In this document: positions 1 through 8,428 of the stretch, one piece after another
How the letters are laid out: each line of letters starts with the position of its first letter
How positions within the stretch are numbered: position 1 is the first letter of the stretch
Origin: Microbacterium sp. Marseille-Q6648
GTDB taxonomy: Bacteria > Actinomycetota > Actinomycetes > Actinomycetales > Microbacteriaceae
Direction: 5' to 3'
DNA: 64,000 nt
Assembly: GCF_943181415.1 (NCBI RefSeq)
Contig: NZ_CALPBZ010000002.1
Coordinates: 248,001 to 312,000, forward strand
Translations under genes and position numbers: made by a program
The notes under the pieces: generated by a model
What the model saw: the letters and a program-made list of their open reading frames with translations, nothing else
The model's database searches: none
Told to the model about the DNA's origin: nothing

Positions 1-1837
1 CGGTGTACCGCGCGTCATGGATGCCGGCGAACGGCTCGAGGTCGATCGCGGCGCCCTCGAGAGCGGCGACGCGGACGCGGCCGTCGGCGAGCCGCTCGGC
101 GGCGGCCACATCGGCGGGGTCGAGGATCGGCGCCTCTGCCAGGGGGCGCAGCGCCCCCAGCGCGATGTGGCCCATCCGCGCTCCGGTGCCGCGGTACGAG
201 AGGGCATCGTCGGGAATGCGCTGCGCGAGCACCTCCGACCCGTCGACCACCCACCCCCACGCCGACCCGTCGGGCGCCGTCTCGACGCGCAGTCGTCGCG
301 GCAGCTCGATCCGGTACGTCGTGCGCCCGGACCACGTGGTCCCGGCGGTCCATCGCGTCCCCGCGGCGACGTCGGCGACGACGCCCGGTGCGGTCTCGAT
401 GCGCGCGTGTTCGACACCGTCGGGGATGAGGATGCTGACCGCCCGCGCGAGGGGTCGATCCGCCGTCACCGTCACCCGCCACGCGTCGACGCCTGCCGCG
501 GCTTCCGCCGGATCGATCTCGACGAGCAGGTCCCGCGTGCGCACCGACGAGGGGACCAGCGCGTTGATGCGCAACTCGCCGGGTGCCGCGTCGGTGCCGG
601 CCGACTCGGCGTACACGAGCGCACCGTGGCGGGCCTGCGCCTCGAAACCGGACCCCATGCAGCACCAGAACCCCTCGGCCTCGGGCGAGTACACGCGGTA
701 GTGCCCGGGGCGCTGCGAGGTGAAGTAGACCAGGCCGCCGTGAACCGGATGCTGCGCCGAACGCAGGTGGTTCAGACGTGCCCGCTCCGCCCAGCGCAGA
801 TACGCGTCGTCGCCGGTGAGGGCGTGGAGCTCGGCCGCGAGCTTGACCATGTTGTGGGTGTTGCAGGTCTCGGGCCCTTCGCGCGCCACGAACATCCTCG
901 AGAAGTCCTCGGCGGCGTGGAAGTGCTCTGCGACGCTGTCACCGCCGAGGGGGATGCTGCGACGCCCGGCCACCGTGTCGAAGAAGGTCCGCGCAGCGGC
1001 ACCCTCGCGCGCAGCGACGTCGGCGACGGCATCCGGGTCGACCTCGCGGGCGGCGCGTTCGATCGTGGCGAGACCGACGGCGACGGGGATGAGCGTGTTG
1101 GCGTGCAGCCCGTCGAGCTCGTCCCTGCCCGCGGCGAGCGGCTCGACGAGCGCGGGGCGGGCGAAGCGGCGCGCGAGCGCCAGCGGAGCGGGGTCGCGGC
1201 GGAGGATCGCCAGGCGGGCGAACGCCTCGGTGAACCCGCCGAACTCCGAGTCCAGCAGCGTGCCGAAGACGCTGCCGTCGAGGGCGGCAGCGGTGCGCAG
1301 CCACCAGTCCCCGAGGTCGGCGAGCGCCGCGTCGGCGACGGGGTGTCCGACGAGCTCGGTCGCATCGAGGAGGCCCGCGAGGGTCTTGTGCAGGTTGTAC
1401 AGCGGCACCCACCGGCCGTTGAGAGAGAAGGCGCCGGCCTCGACTCTTCCGGAGAGCACCTCGTCCCAGAGGGCCACACCGTCGGGCACTCCTCCGACAT
1501 AGCCGGTGCCGATCGCCTGCTGCGCGTCGCGCATGCCCCCGACGAGGTGCTCGACGAGCGCCGCGATCGGCGCGTCGTCGCCGCCCGCGGCGAGGGTGGA
1601 CGCGGCCGAGAGCACGTGACCGGCGGTGTGGCCGTCGAGCCCGTCCGACTCCCAGCCGGGGTACGGCTCGGCCCGCGCGCTCAGTCCTGCCTCGCGGAGG
1701 TAGGGAGCCAGCAGCCGGTCGGGATCGAGGCGCAGCAGGGTCTCGCGCACCGTCCGCTGCGCCGCGAGGTCCGCTCCCTCCCTCAGCTGCACGGCGGCGG
1801 GAGGGAGGAATCGAACGAGCGTGCTCGTGGCGGGCAT
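1..1837 (-). CDS. Glycoside hydrolase family 127 (DUF1680), beta-L-arabinofuranosidase type; 3' end cut by window
   Basis: Cytoplasmic retaining glycosidase predicted to release L-arabinofuranose from arabinan or glycoprotein-derived oligosaccharides. About 612 residues are visible and the C-terminus lies outside the window. Seen: YPGWESDGLDGHTAGH near residues 55-70, the family's ETCNTHNM motif, and FWCCMGSGFE, which holds the paired cysteines of the Zn site/nucleophile in characterised GH127 enzymes; the last visible part reads IHDARYT, the usual C-terminal signature. Start: ATG 1837 has CAGGAG 4 nt upstream. A TATGGT -10 (1872-1867) and the GGAAAACGCTTCC operator lie just upstream, so LacI control is likely, perhaps by the divergent gene at 1909. 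Substrate is inferred from family only. Confidence 0.9.
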   Translation of the reverse strand, partial: MPATSTLVRFLPPAAVQLREGADLAAQRTVRETLLRLDPDRLLAPYLREAGLSARAEPYPGWESDGLDGHTAGHVLSAASTLAAGGDDAPIAALVEHLVGGMRDAQQAIGTGYVGGVPDGVALWDEVLSGRVEAGAFSLNGRWVPLYNLHKTLAGLLDATELVGHPVADAALADLGDWWLRTAAALDGSVFGTLLDSEFGGFTEAFARLAILRRDPAPLALARRFARPALVEPLAAGRDELDGLHANTLIPVAVGLATIERAAREVDPDAVADVAAREGAAARTFFDTVAGRRSIPLGGDSVAEHFHAAEDFSRMFVAREGPETCNTHNMVKLAAELHALTGDDAYLRWAERARLNHLRSAQHPVHGGLVYFTSQRPGHYRVYSPEAEGFWCCMGSGFEAQARHGALVYAESAGTDAAPGELRINALVPSSVRTRDLLVEIDPAEAAAGVDAWRVTVTADRPLARAVSILIPDGVEHARIETAPGVVADVAAGTRWTAGTTWSGRTTYRIELPRRLRVETAPDGSAWGWVVDGSEVLAQRIPDDALSYRGTGARMGHIALGALRPLAEAPILDPADVAAAERLADGRVRVAALEGAAIDLEPFAGIHDARYT

Positions 1838-1852
1838 GATGCTCCTGGAGAC

Positions 1853-1865
1853 GGAAAACGCTTCC
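1853..1865. promoter_or_regulatory. LacI-type operator upstream of the GH127 gene
   Basis: GGAAAACGCTTCC is an imperfect palindrome around a central CG, typical of LacI-family sites. It sits between the minus-strand -10 (1872-1867) and ATG 1837, about where transcription should begin, so binding would block initiation. A close relative (GAAAACGTTTCC) precedes the uronate operon at 4006-4017. That suggests one of the two adjacent LacI proteins controls both. Confidence 0.6.
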
Positions 1866-1908
1866 CACCATAGTGTCGGATGCCGGGCCGGAGGCCTAGA
1901 CTCGGGCT

Positions 1909-2943
1909 GTGAGCGAGATCGCGACGCATACCCGTGGTTCGGCGACTCTGCACGACGTCGCCCGTGAGGCGGGTGTGTCGCTGGCGACCGCGTCGCGCGT
2001 GCTGAACGGATCCACACGGAAGGTGGCCGAGAGCTATCGCGACCGCGTGCAGGCGGCCGCCGACAAGCTGGGCTACACCGCCAACCTGTCGGCGCAAGCT
2101 ACCGCGCGCGGCACGGCGGCGATCGTGGCGCTGCTCGTGGCCGACATCGCCGACCCGTACTTCGGCCAGCTCGCGTCGGGCGTCGCCCGGGGCGCCGACG
2201 AGGCCGGGCTGGTCGTCACGATCGCCATCACCGAGCGCGACCCGCAGCGCGAGGCGAAGCTGGTGCGGGCGCTGCGCGGTCAGCGTCCGCGCGGGCTCAT
2301 CCTCGCGGCATCCCGCACCGACGGCCCCGACGGGGCCGGCCTTCAGGCGGAGCTCGACGCCTTCCAGTCCATGGGCGGCCGGGTCGTCGCGCTCGGACCC
2401 GTCGGCGCCGACATCCGCTCGGTCACGGTCGACAACCTCGGCGGCTCGCGCGCGCTCGCGACGCGTCTGTCGCAGCTGGGCTACCGCGACGCGGTGATCG
2501 TCGGAGCCCGCGAGGGCGTGCGCACCTCGGACGACCGCGTGACCGGCTTCACGGAGGGCTTCACCGCCGGCGGCGGCGTCGTCCGAGATGTCATCCGCGC
2601 GGGCTTCACGCGCGACGCCGGCTACGAGGGGGCGCAGCGGATGCTCGCCGCCGGCGTGGCGGCGGGAACGGTGGTCTTCGGCATCAGCGACGTGGTCGCC
2701 ATCGGCGCCATGTCCGCGATCCGCGACGCCGGGCGCGAGGTCGGGTCCGACCTCGCCGTCGCCGGCTTCGACGACATCCCGACCGGTCGCGACATCCGCC
2801 CGGGCCTGACGACCGTGCACGTCCCCCTCGAGGACTTCGGCTACCGGGCGCTTCACGCGGTGCTCGAGGAGGACTGGGATCCGTCGCTGCCGCCGCTGCC
2901 CCTCGACGTCGTGGTCCGCGGCTCCACGCCCGAGCGCGCCTGA
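1909..2943 (+). CDS. LacI family transcriptional regulator
   Basis: Sugar-responsive repressor of 344 aa. N-terminal HTH with an intact recognition helix (LHDVAREAGVSLATASRVLNGS, residues about 15-36), hinge helix near residue 60, then a periplasmic-binding-protein-like effector domain ending in the usual FDDIPTG and LTTVHVPLEDFG segments. The GTG start has no Shine-Dalgarno; a TAGACT hexamer ends 7 nt before it (1897-1902), so the mRNA is probably leaderless. Divergent from the GH127 gene and followed after 14 bp by a second LacI gene. Likely targets are GH127 and/or the operon from 4030; the effector is unknown. Confidence 0.92.
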   Translation: MSEIATHTRGSATLHDVAREAGVSLATASRVLNGSTRKVAESYRDRVQAAADKLGYTANLSAQATARGTAAIVALLVADIADPYFGQLASGVARGADEAGLVVTIAITERDPQREAKLVRALRGQRPRGLILAASRTDGPDGAGLQAELDAFQSMGGRVVALGPVGADIRSVTVDNLGGSRALATRLSQLGYRDAVIVGAREGVRTSDDRVTGFTEGFTAGGGVVRDVIRAGFTRDAGYEGAQRMLAAGVAAGTVVFGISDVVAIGAMSAIRDAGREVGSDLAVAGFDDIPTGRDIRPGLTTVHVPLEDFGYRALHAVLEEDWDPSLPPLPLDVVVRGSTPERA

Positions 2944-2957
2944 TCGTCCGGATTCCC

Positions 2958-3955
2958 ATGCCCAGACCCCCTAAGGGCGTCACCATCAACGACGTCGCAG
3001 CGAAGGCCGGCGTGTCGCTGTCGACGGTCTCGCGCGCCCTCAACGGCAACCCGACCGTCGACCCGGCGCTCGTCGCGCGGGTGCAGGATGCCGCCGCGGA
3101 GCTGAACTACACCGCCAGTCCCGTGGCGCGTTCACTCGTGCTCGGCCGGACCCAGACCGTCGCCGTCGTCGTCCCCGACCTCGGCAACCCGACGTTCCAG
3201 GCCATCCTCCGCGGACTCAGCCGCGCTGCCGCCGCCGACGACTACCACGTCCTCGTCGCCGACTCGGCCGAGTCCGTCGACGAGGAGCGTGTGCTCGCCG
3301 CCGCCACCCGCCGCCGCACCGACGGCATCGTGCTGTGCGCTCCGCGACTGCCGCAGGAAGAGCTGGAGCGGCTCGTCGGCGGCCTGCGCCCCGTCGTGCT
3401 CGTCAACCGCTCGGCGGGGGCCACACCGGCCGTGCGCGCGGACTACCGCAGCGCACTGGCGGACGAGCTCGCCCACCTTCACGGCCTCGGCCACCGGCGC
3501 ATCGTCTTCCTCGCCGGCGTCGCGCGCAGCGTCGCCAACGCCGCCCGTCTCGAGGCGATCGCGGACTTCCGCGCCGCGCATCCCGATGTCGTCGTCGATG
3601 AGCTGCCGTGCGGTGTCGACTTCGACGCGGGAGCCGCCTCCGCGGCCGCCGTGCTGGCCTCGGGGGCGACGGCCGCCGTCGCGTTCAACGACCTGGTGGC
3701 CATGGGCCTGCTGAGCGCCGCGCAGTCCGCCGGACGCCGTGTTCCCGACGACCTCTCCATCGTGGGCTTCGACGACATCCCCTTCGCCGCGTACACCACG
3801 CCCCCGCTGACGACCGCGGCCGTGCCTCCACAGAGCTGGGCTCTCAGGCATGGGAGCGCATGCGGGACCTGCTCGACGGCGCCGAGCCGCGGGAGCCGCT
3901 GTGGCTGCGTCCGCAGCTCGTCGCCCGAGGCTCGACCGGGCCCGCCCCCGCCTGA
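2958..3955 (+). CDS. LacI family transcriptional regulator, apparent frameshift near the C-terminus
   Basis: Second tandem LacI regulator. The HTH (INDVAAKAGVSLSTVSRALNGN) and effector domain are intact to about Gln292 (codon 3831-3833), just after FDDIPFAAYTTPPLTTAAVPPQ. The open frame then turns into Arg/Ser/Pro-rich nonsense running to 4028, through the next promoter. Shifting to the +2 frame restores a normal LacI ending (ELGSQAWERMRDLLDGAEP ... LVARGSTGP) with a stop at 3953-3955. One G appears missing in CAG(G)AGCTG at 3833/3834. This is either a sequencing error or a real mutation altering the last 40 or so residues. The coordinates given are those of the restored gene. Likely regulator of the operon starting at 4030. 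Confidence 0.8.
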
Positions 3956-3997
3956 CCGCATCCACCCGGCACCCGCCCGGCCGGTGGATCGTCGTGC

Positions 3998-4026
3998 TAC
4001 CCTGAGAAAACGTTTCCTGGAGGAGT
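3998..4026 (+). promoter_or_regulatory. Promoter -10, LacI-type operator and RBS of the uronate/aldarate operon
   Basis: TACCCT (3998-4003) is a plausible -10. The operator GAAAACGTTTCC (4006-4017), a near-perfect palindrome around CG, covers the expected start site. CTGGAGGAG follows and is a strong Shine-Dalgarno for ATG 4030. The operator is nearly the same as the one in front of GH127 at 1853-1865. Confidence 0.65.
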
Positions 4027-4029
4027 GAG

Positions 4030-5409
4030 ATGAGTCATCGCCGTTACGCCGTCGTCGGAGCCGGACACCGCGCCCAGATGTACGTCGACGCGATCACCGG
4101 CACGTACGCCGACCGCGCGGTCCTGGCAGCGATCTGCGAGCCGAACCCGGTGCGCGCGGCGTTCCACGTCGATCGCGTCGTGGCGGCAGGTGCGGCGGCG
4201 CCCGCCGTCTACGGGCCCGACGACCTCGAGCGGATGATCCGCGACGAGAAGATCGACCGGGTGGTGATCTGCGCCCGCGACGACCTGCACGCGCCGCTCA
4301 TCGTGCGATCCCTGGATGCCGGCGCCGACGTCGTGGTCGAGAAGCCGCTCACGATCGACGGCCCGAGCGCCGCGGCCATCGAGGACGCGATCGACCGCAC
4401 CGGCCGCGAGGTCGTCATCACGTTCAACTACCGGTACTCGCCGCGCAACTCGGCCCTGCGCCAGGTCATCCAGGACGGCACGATCGGGCAGGTCACGTCG
4501 ATCGACTTCTCGTGGATGCTCGACACCAAGCACGGCGCGGACTACTTCCGCCGCTGGCACCGCGACAAGGCGAACTCCGGCGGGCTGCTCGTCCACAAGT
4601 CCAGCCATCACTTCGACCTGGTCAACTGGTGGATCCGGTCCAGCCCGCGTCGGGTCTACGCCTCGGGCGGACTGCGGTTCTACGGCGCCGACAACGCCGC
4701 CGCGCGCGGCATCACCGGCCGCCCCGCACGCGGCACCCACGACGGGGCCGACGCGTTCGAACTCGACCTCCGCCAGGACGAGCGCCTCGCCGCCCTCTAC
4801 CTCGACGCCGCTCAGCACGACGGCTACCACCGCGACCTCGACGTCTTCTCCGACGGCATCACGATCGAAGACAACCTGGCCCTCGTCGTGGACTACCTCT
4901 CGGGTGCGACGCTGAGCTACTCCCTCAACGCCCACGCGCCATGGGAGGGATACCGCGTCGCCGTCAACGGCACCGAGGGCCGGGCCGAGCTCGATGTCGT
5001 CGAGCGCGGCGCCGTCCTCGCCGACGAAGGCCTCCACCCCGTGCTCGATCCCAGCGCCGTCGACGCCGGCGGGTCCGGGTCGCTGCGCCCCGAGGGGGAG
5101 CGCCTCATCGTCCAGCGCCACTGGGAGGCGCCGTACGAGGTGCAGATCGAGAACCTCGCCGGAGGCCACGGCGGTGGCGACCGCCTGCTCCTGGCCGACG
5201 TGTTCGAAGGCCACGGCGACGACCCGCTCGCGCGCCCCGCCGACTGGCGCGACGGGGTGCGCTCCATCGCCGTCGGCATCGCCGGCAACCGCTCGCTCGC
5301 CACCGGCCTCCCCGTCGAGATCGCCGATCTCGGCATCCGCTTCCTCTGTGAGGATGCCGCACCCGCCGCTGCCGGCACCGCCGGCCCTTCCGCCGCGGCG
5401 CACTCGTGA
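4030..5409 (+). CDS. Gfo/Idh/MocA family NAD(P)-dependent oxidoreductase
   Basis: 459 aa. N-terminal Rossmann fold (AVVGAGHRAQMY, residues 7-18), EKP at residues 104-106 (the Lys normally contacts cofactor and substrate), then the C-terminal alpha/beta domain with HKSSHHFDLVNWW. Such enzymes oxidise or reduce sugars, inositols or sugar acids. First gene of a five-gene operon ending in 2-oxoglutarate formation, so it probably oxidises the incoming sugar or a derivative, but the sequence does not fix the substrate. ATG 4030 follows a strong GGAGGAG; the next gene overlaps by 4 bp (GTGA). Confidence 0.88.
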   Translation: MSHRRYAVVGAGHRAQMYVDAITGTYADRAVLAAICEPNPVRAAFHVDRVVAAGAAAPAVYGPDDLERMIRDEKIDRVVICARDDLHAPLIVRSLDAGADVVVEKPLTIDGPSAAAIEDAIDRTGREVVITFNYRYSPRNSALRQVIQDGTIGQVTSIDFSWMLDTKHGADYFRRWHRDKANSGGLLVHKSSHHFDLVNWWIRSSPRRVYASGGLRFYGADNAAARGITGRPARGTHDGADAFELDLRQDERLAALYLDAAQHDGYHRDLDVFSDGITIEDNLALVVDYLSGATLSYSLNAHAPWEGYRVAVNGTEGRAELDVVERGAVLADEGLHPVLDPSAVDAGGSGSLRPEGERLIVQRHWEAPYEVQIENLAGGHGGGDRLLLADVFEGHGDDPLARPADWRDGVRSIAVGIAGNRSLATGLPVEIADLGIRFLCEDAAPAAAGTAGPSAAAHS

Positions 5410-6347
5410 GCCGCATCGTCGTCACCGGAGGTGCCGGTCGCCTCGGCCGCAGCCTCGTCGCGGGCCTCGCGGCGGTCGGCCACGAGATCGTCAGCCTCGA
5501 CCGTGCGGTGTCGCAGGCCGCTGAGCTCGACGGGATCGAACAGGTGGCCGTCGACCTCACCGACGCCGAAGCCGCGTCACGCGCCGTGGCAGCGACCCGT
5601 GCGGACGCACTCGTCCACCTGGCGGCGATCGCGGTGCCCTTCAGCGCACCCGAGGACGTGATCCTGCGCACCAACGCGGCGCTCGCGCTCAACACCGTCG
5701 GCGCAGCGGTCGCGGCCGGCATCTCCCGCATCGTGACGGCGTCGAGCCCCACGGTCCTCGGCTACGGCGCCCCCGCCGGGTGGCTTCCCGACCGGTTCCC
5801 CCTGGACGAGGACATTGCACCGCGGCCGTGGAACGCGTACGCCCTGTCGAAGCTTCTGGCCGAGCAGACCATCGCGATGTTCGCGCGGCAGACCGGCGAG
5901 GCCACGCGCTTCGCCGCCTTCCGGCCCTGCTACGTCATCGCGCCGGAGGAATGGGCGGGAGCGCCGACGCAGCAGGGTCACACGGTGCGCGAACGTCTCG
6001 CCGACCCCGCCCTCTCGGCGCCGGCGCTGTTCAACTACGTCGACGCCCGCGACGTCGCCTCGTTCGTCGACACGCTGCTCGAGGCGCTCCCCCACATCCC
6101 GAACGCCGAGGTCTTCTTCGTCGGCGCCGACGACGCCCTCGCCCGCGAACCGCTCGCCGACCTGCTGCCGCGGTTCGTCCCCGGCAGCGCCGACCTCGCC
6201 GCCGGGCTGACCGGCACCGCACCTGCGTTCTCGAACGCCAAAGCCCGGCGGGTGCTCGGCTGGTCGCCCGCCCACACGTGGCGCACCGCCCTGGACGAGA
6301 CGGCCGCCACGGCCGTGGACCCCGACCGAAAGGACGTGCTGGCGTGA
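5406..6347 (+). CDS. NAD-dependent epimerase/dehydratase family (extended SDR), candidate uronate dehydrogenase
   Basis: 313 aa. GGAGRLG nucleotide-binding loop (residues 8-14), Ser113/Ser114 and catalytic Tyr145-xxx-Lys149 (AYALSK) of extended SDRs. Hexuronate dehydrogenases (Udh) belong to this superfamily and feed the same downstream enzymes encoded here, so oxidation of a uronic acid to an aldarolactone is the preferred inference. A generic sugar epimerase or dehydrogenase is the alternative. GTG start overlaps the previous stop by 4 bp; the next gene overlaps by 4 bp, so translation is probably coupled. Confidence 0.75.
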   Translation: MSRIVVTGGAGRLGRSLVAGLAAVGHEIVSLDRAVSQAAELDGIEQVAVDLTDAEAASRAVAATRADALVHLAAIAVPFSAPEDVILRTNAALALNTVGAAVAAGISRIVTASSPTVLGYGAPAGWLPDRFPLDEDIAPRPWNAYALSKLLAEQTIAMFARQTGEATRFAAFRPCYVIAPEEWAGAPTQQGHTVRERLADPALSAPALFNYVDARDVASFVDTLLEALPHIPNAEVFFVGADDALAREPLADLLPRFVPGSADLAAGLTGTAPAFSNAKARRVLGWSPAHTWRTALDETAATAVDPDRKDVLA

Positions 6348-7243
6348 ACTTCGACGGCATCCTCTTCTTCCCCGTCACGCCCTTCGACGCCGCTGGCCGC
6401 GTCGACGACGAGCTGCTGCACACCCACGTCGCCACGACTCTCGAGCATGCCCCGGGCGGGGTGTTCCCCGCGTGCGGAACCGGCGAGTTCCACGCGCTGT
6501 CGGCTGACGAAGCCGCACATGTCGTGCGCGTGGCGGCCGAGACGGTGTCCGGCCGCGTACCGGTCGTCGCCGGCACCGGCGGCCCGCTCGGTCACGCCAC
6601 GGCCCTCGCCCGCGCGGCGGCGGACGCGGGGGCCGATGCACTGCTCGTGCTGCCGCCCTACCTCGTCGGCGGTCCGCAGGCGGGGCTCGTGGCCTATGTC
6701 GAGGCTGTCGCCGCGGCATCCGATCTTCCCGTCGTCATCTACCACCGCGGCACCGCCCAGTACTCGGTCGAGTCGGTGCGCACCCTGGCGCGCAACCCGA
6801 AAGTGGTCGGCTTCAAGGACGGCGTCGGCGACGTCGGTCTCGCGCAGCAGATCGTGCGCGCGGTCGCCGCTGAAGGGCGCGAGGACTTCGCGTTCTTCAA
6901 CGGTCTGCTCACCGCCGAGCTCACCCAGGGCGCGTACCGCGGCATCGGCATCCCGCTGTACTCGTCGGCCGCCTTCGCGATGATCCCCGCGGTGGCGAAC
7001 GCCTACTACCGGGCGTACGTCGACGGCGACGAGACCCGCAGAGCCGCGCTCCTGGACGGGTTCTACTCGCCGCTCGTGCGCCTGCGCGACGAGACGCCCG
7101 GGTTCGGTGTGTCGCTCATCAAGGCCGGCCTGCGGCTGTCGGGCCTGCCGGTCGGTCCGGTGCGCGCCCCGCTGATGGACCCCACGCCGGCGCAGGAAGC
7201 CCGGCTGGCCGAGATCCTCGAGGCCGGGCGCGCGCTGCTGTGA
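6344..7243 (+). CDS. kdgD: 5-dehydro-4-deoxyglucarate dehydratase (DHDPS superfamily)
   Basis: 299 aa, class I aldolase fold. Seen: FFPVTPFD at the N-terminus, CGTGEF (44-49), Tyr133 (VIYHRG), Schiff-base Lys158 (VVGFKDG) and the KdgD-like tail IPLYSSAAF ... LPVGPVRAPL. KdgD dehydrates and decarboxylates 5-dehydro-4-deoxyglucarate to 2,5-dioxopentanoate (alpha-ketoglutarate semialdehyde), the substrate of the aldehyde dehydrogenase two genes downstream. The related L-2-keto-3-deoxyarabonate dehydratase gives the same product and cannot be fully excluded, especially near an arabinofuranosidase. GTG start, 4-bp overlaps on both sides. Confidence 0.85.
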   Translation: MNFDGILFFPVTPFDAAGRVDDELLHTHVATTLEHAPGGVFPACGTGEFHALSADEAAHVVRVAAETVSGRVPVVAGTGGPLGHATALARAAADAGADALLVLPPYLVGGPQAGLVAYVEAVAAASDLPVVIYHRGTAQYSVESVRTLARNPKVVGFKDGVGDVGLAQQIVRAVAAEGREDFAFFNGLLTAELTQGAYRGIGIPLYSSAAFAMIPAVANAYYRAYVDGDETRRAALLDGFYSPLVRLRDETPGFGVSLIKAGLRLSGLPVGPVRAPLMDPTPAQEARLAEILEAGRALL

Positions 7244-8328
7244 TCACGATCCGCTCCCTCGACGCCCGCCTCGTGCGCGTGCCGCTCACGCGTCCGTGGG
7301 CGGCGGATGTCACGTCGGTCGGCGTGATCGCCACGCACGTGGTGCGCTCGGACGGCGCCGAGGGCTGGGGCTTCTCGTGGACTCCCCAGATCGGCGCCGA
7401 GGCGGTGCTCGCGCTGCTGCAGCACGACATCCCGCGCTTCGCCGTCGGCGGACCGGGCGAACCGGGCGAGGGCTGGCTGCCCGCATGGCGGCACCTGCAC
7501 GAGGCCGGGGGCGGCGGTCTCACGACGATCGCCCTCGCGGGACTCGACCTGGCGCTGTGGGATGCCGCGTGCCGCAGCGACGGCTCGTCCCTCACCGGCT
7601 TCCTCCGCGCACCCCGCACCCGCGCCCGCGCGTACGGCAGCGGGGTGAACCTGCACTACTCGGCCGACGAGCTCGTCGCGCAGACGCAGCGGTGGGTGGA
7701 TGCGGGGTTCGATGCCGTCAAGGTCAAGGTCGGCAAGCCCGACGTGGCCGAGGACCTCGACCGGCTCCGCGCGGTCCGCGAGGTGCTCGGTCCCGACCGT
7801 GCGCTCATGATCGACGCCAACCAGCGCTGGGAACTCGATCGCGCGACCGCATCGCTCGAGGTGCTCGCCGAGGTGTCTCCGGCCTGGATCGAGGAGCCGC
7901 TGCGCGCGGACGATCTGTACGGACACACCGAACTGGCCCGGCGATTGACGTCGTCCAGCGGCATCCCGATCGCCCTCGGCGAGAACCTGCACACGGTCTA
8001 CCGCTTCGACGAGTTCCTGCGCGCCGGCGCGGTGCAGATCGTGCAGCCGAACGTCGTGCGCGTCGGCGGCATCACCCCGTTCCTGGGCATCGCCGCGATC
8101 GCCGCCGAGTACGGCGCCGCGCTGCACCCCCATCTGCTGCCCGAGTTGTCGGGTCAGCTCGCGCTGAGCCTGCGGCCGGTCCCGGGCGTGGCCGAACCGA
8201 TGGTCGAGGATGTCGAGGACGCCGGGTTCGGCGCGCTCGGGGCCCTCGCCGACCCGTCACCCGTGTCCATCTCCGACGGCGCACTGACCGAGGTGCCGCA
8301 CGTCGGTCTCGGCATCCGATTCTCATGA
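7240..8328 (+). CDS. Mandelate racemase/muconate lactonizing (enolase) superfamily enzyme, aldarate dehydratase or lactone cycloisomerase
   Basis: 362 aa. N-terminal capping domain, then a TIM-like barrel with KVK (Lys161, Lys163), metal ligands Asp192 (IDANQRW), Glu218/219 (IEEPL) and Glu248 (LGENL), and a His pair HPH (296-298), which is a mandelate-racemase-type layout. At the usual Asp of the His-Asp dyad the sequence reads QPNVVRVGG, with Asn271. In the oxidative uronate pathway an enolase-superfamily member either dehydrates the aldarate or opens the aldarolactone (Gci), supplying KdgD. Its position right after kdgD supports that role; which of the two it is remains open. Confidence 0.8.
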   Translation: MITIRSLDARLVRVPLTRPWAADVTSVGVIATHVVRSDGAEGWGFSWTPQIGAEAVLALLQHDIPRFAVGGPGEPGEGWLPAWRHLHEAGGGGLTTIALAGLDLALWDAACRSDGSSLTGFLRAPRTRARAYGSGVNLHYSADELVAQTQRWVDAGFDAVKVKVGKPDVAEDLDRLRAVREVLGPDRALMIDANQRWELDRATASLEVLAEVSPAWIEEPLRADDLYGHTELARRLTSSSGIPIALGENLHTVYRFDEFLRAGAVQIVQPNVVRVGGITPFLGIAAIAAEYGAALHPHLLPELSGQLALSLRPVPGVAEPMVEDVEDAGFGALGALADPSPVSISDGALTEVPHVGLGIRFS

Positions 8329-8428
8329 TGCGAGCCGTCACGCCCGTCGCCCTCTGCTCCACCGAGCCGACACAGCCGACGGCTCACCACCCTCCCCGCG
8401 TCCCGCCGACCTCCCGGAAGGAACCCGC

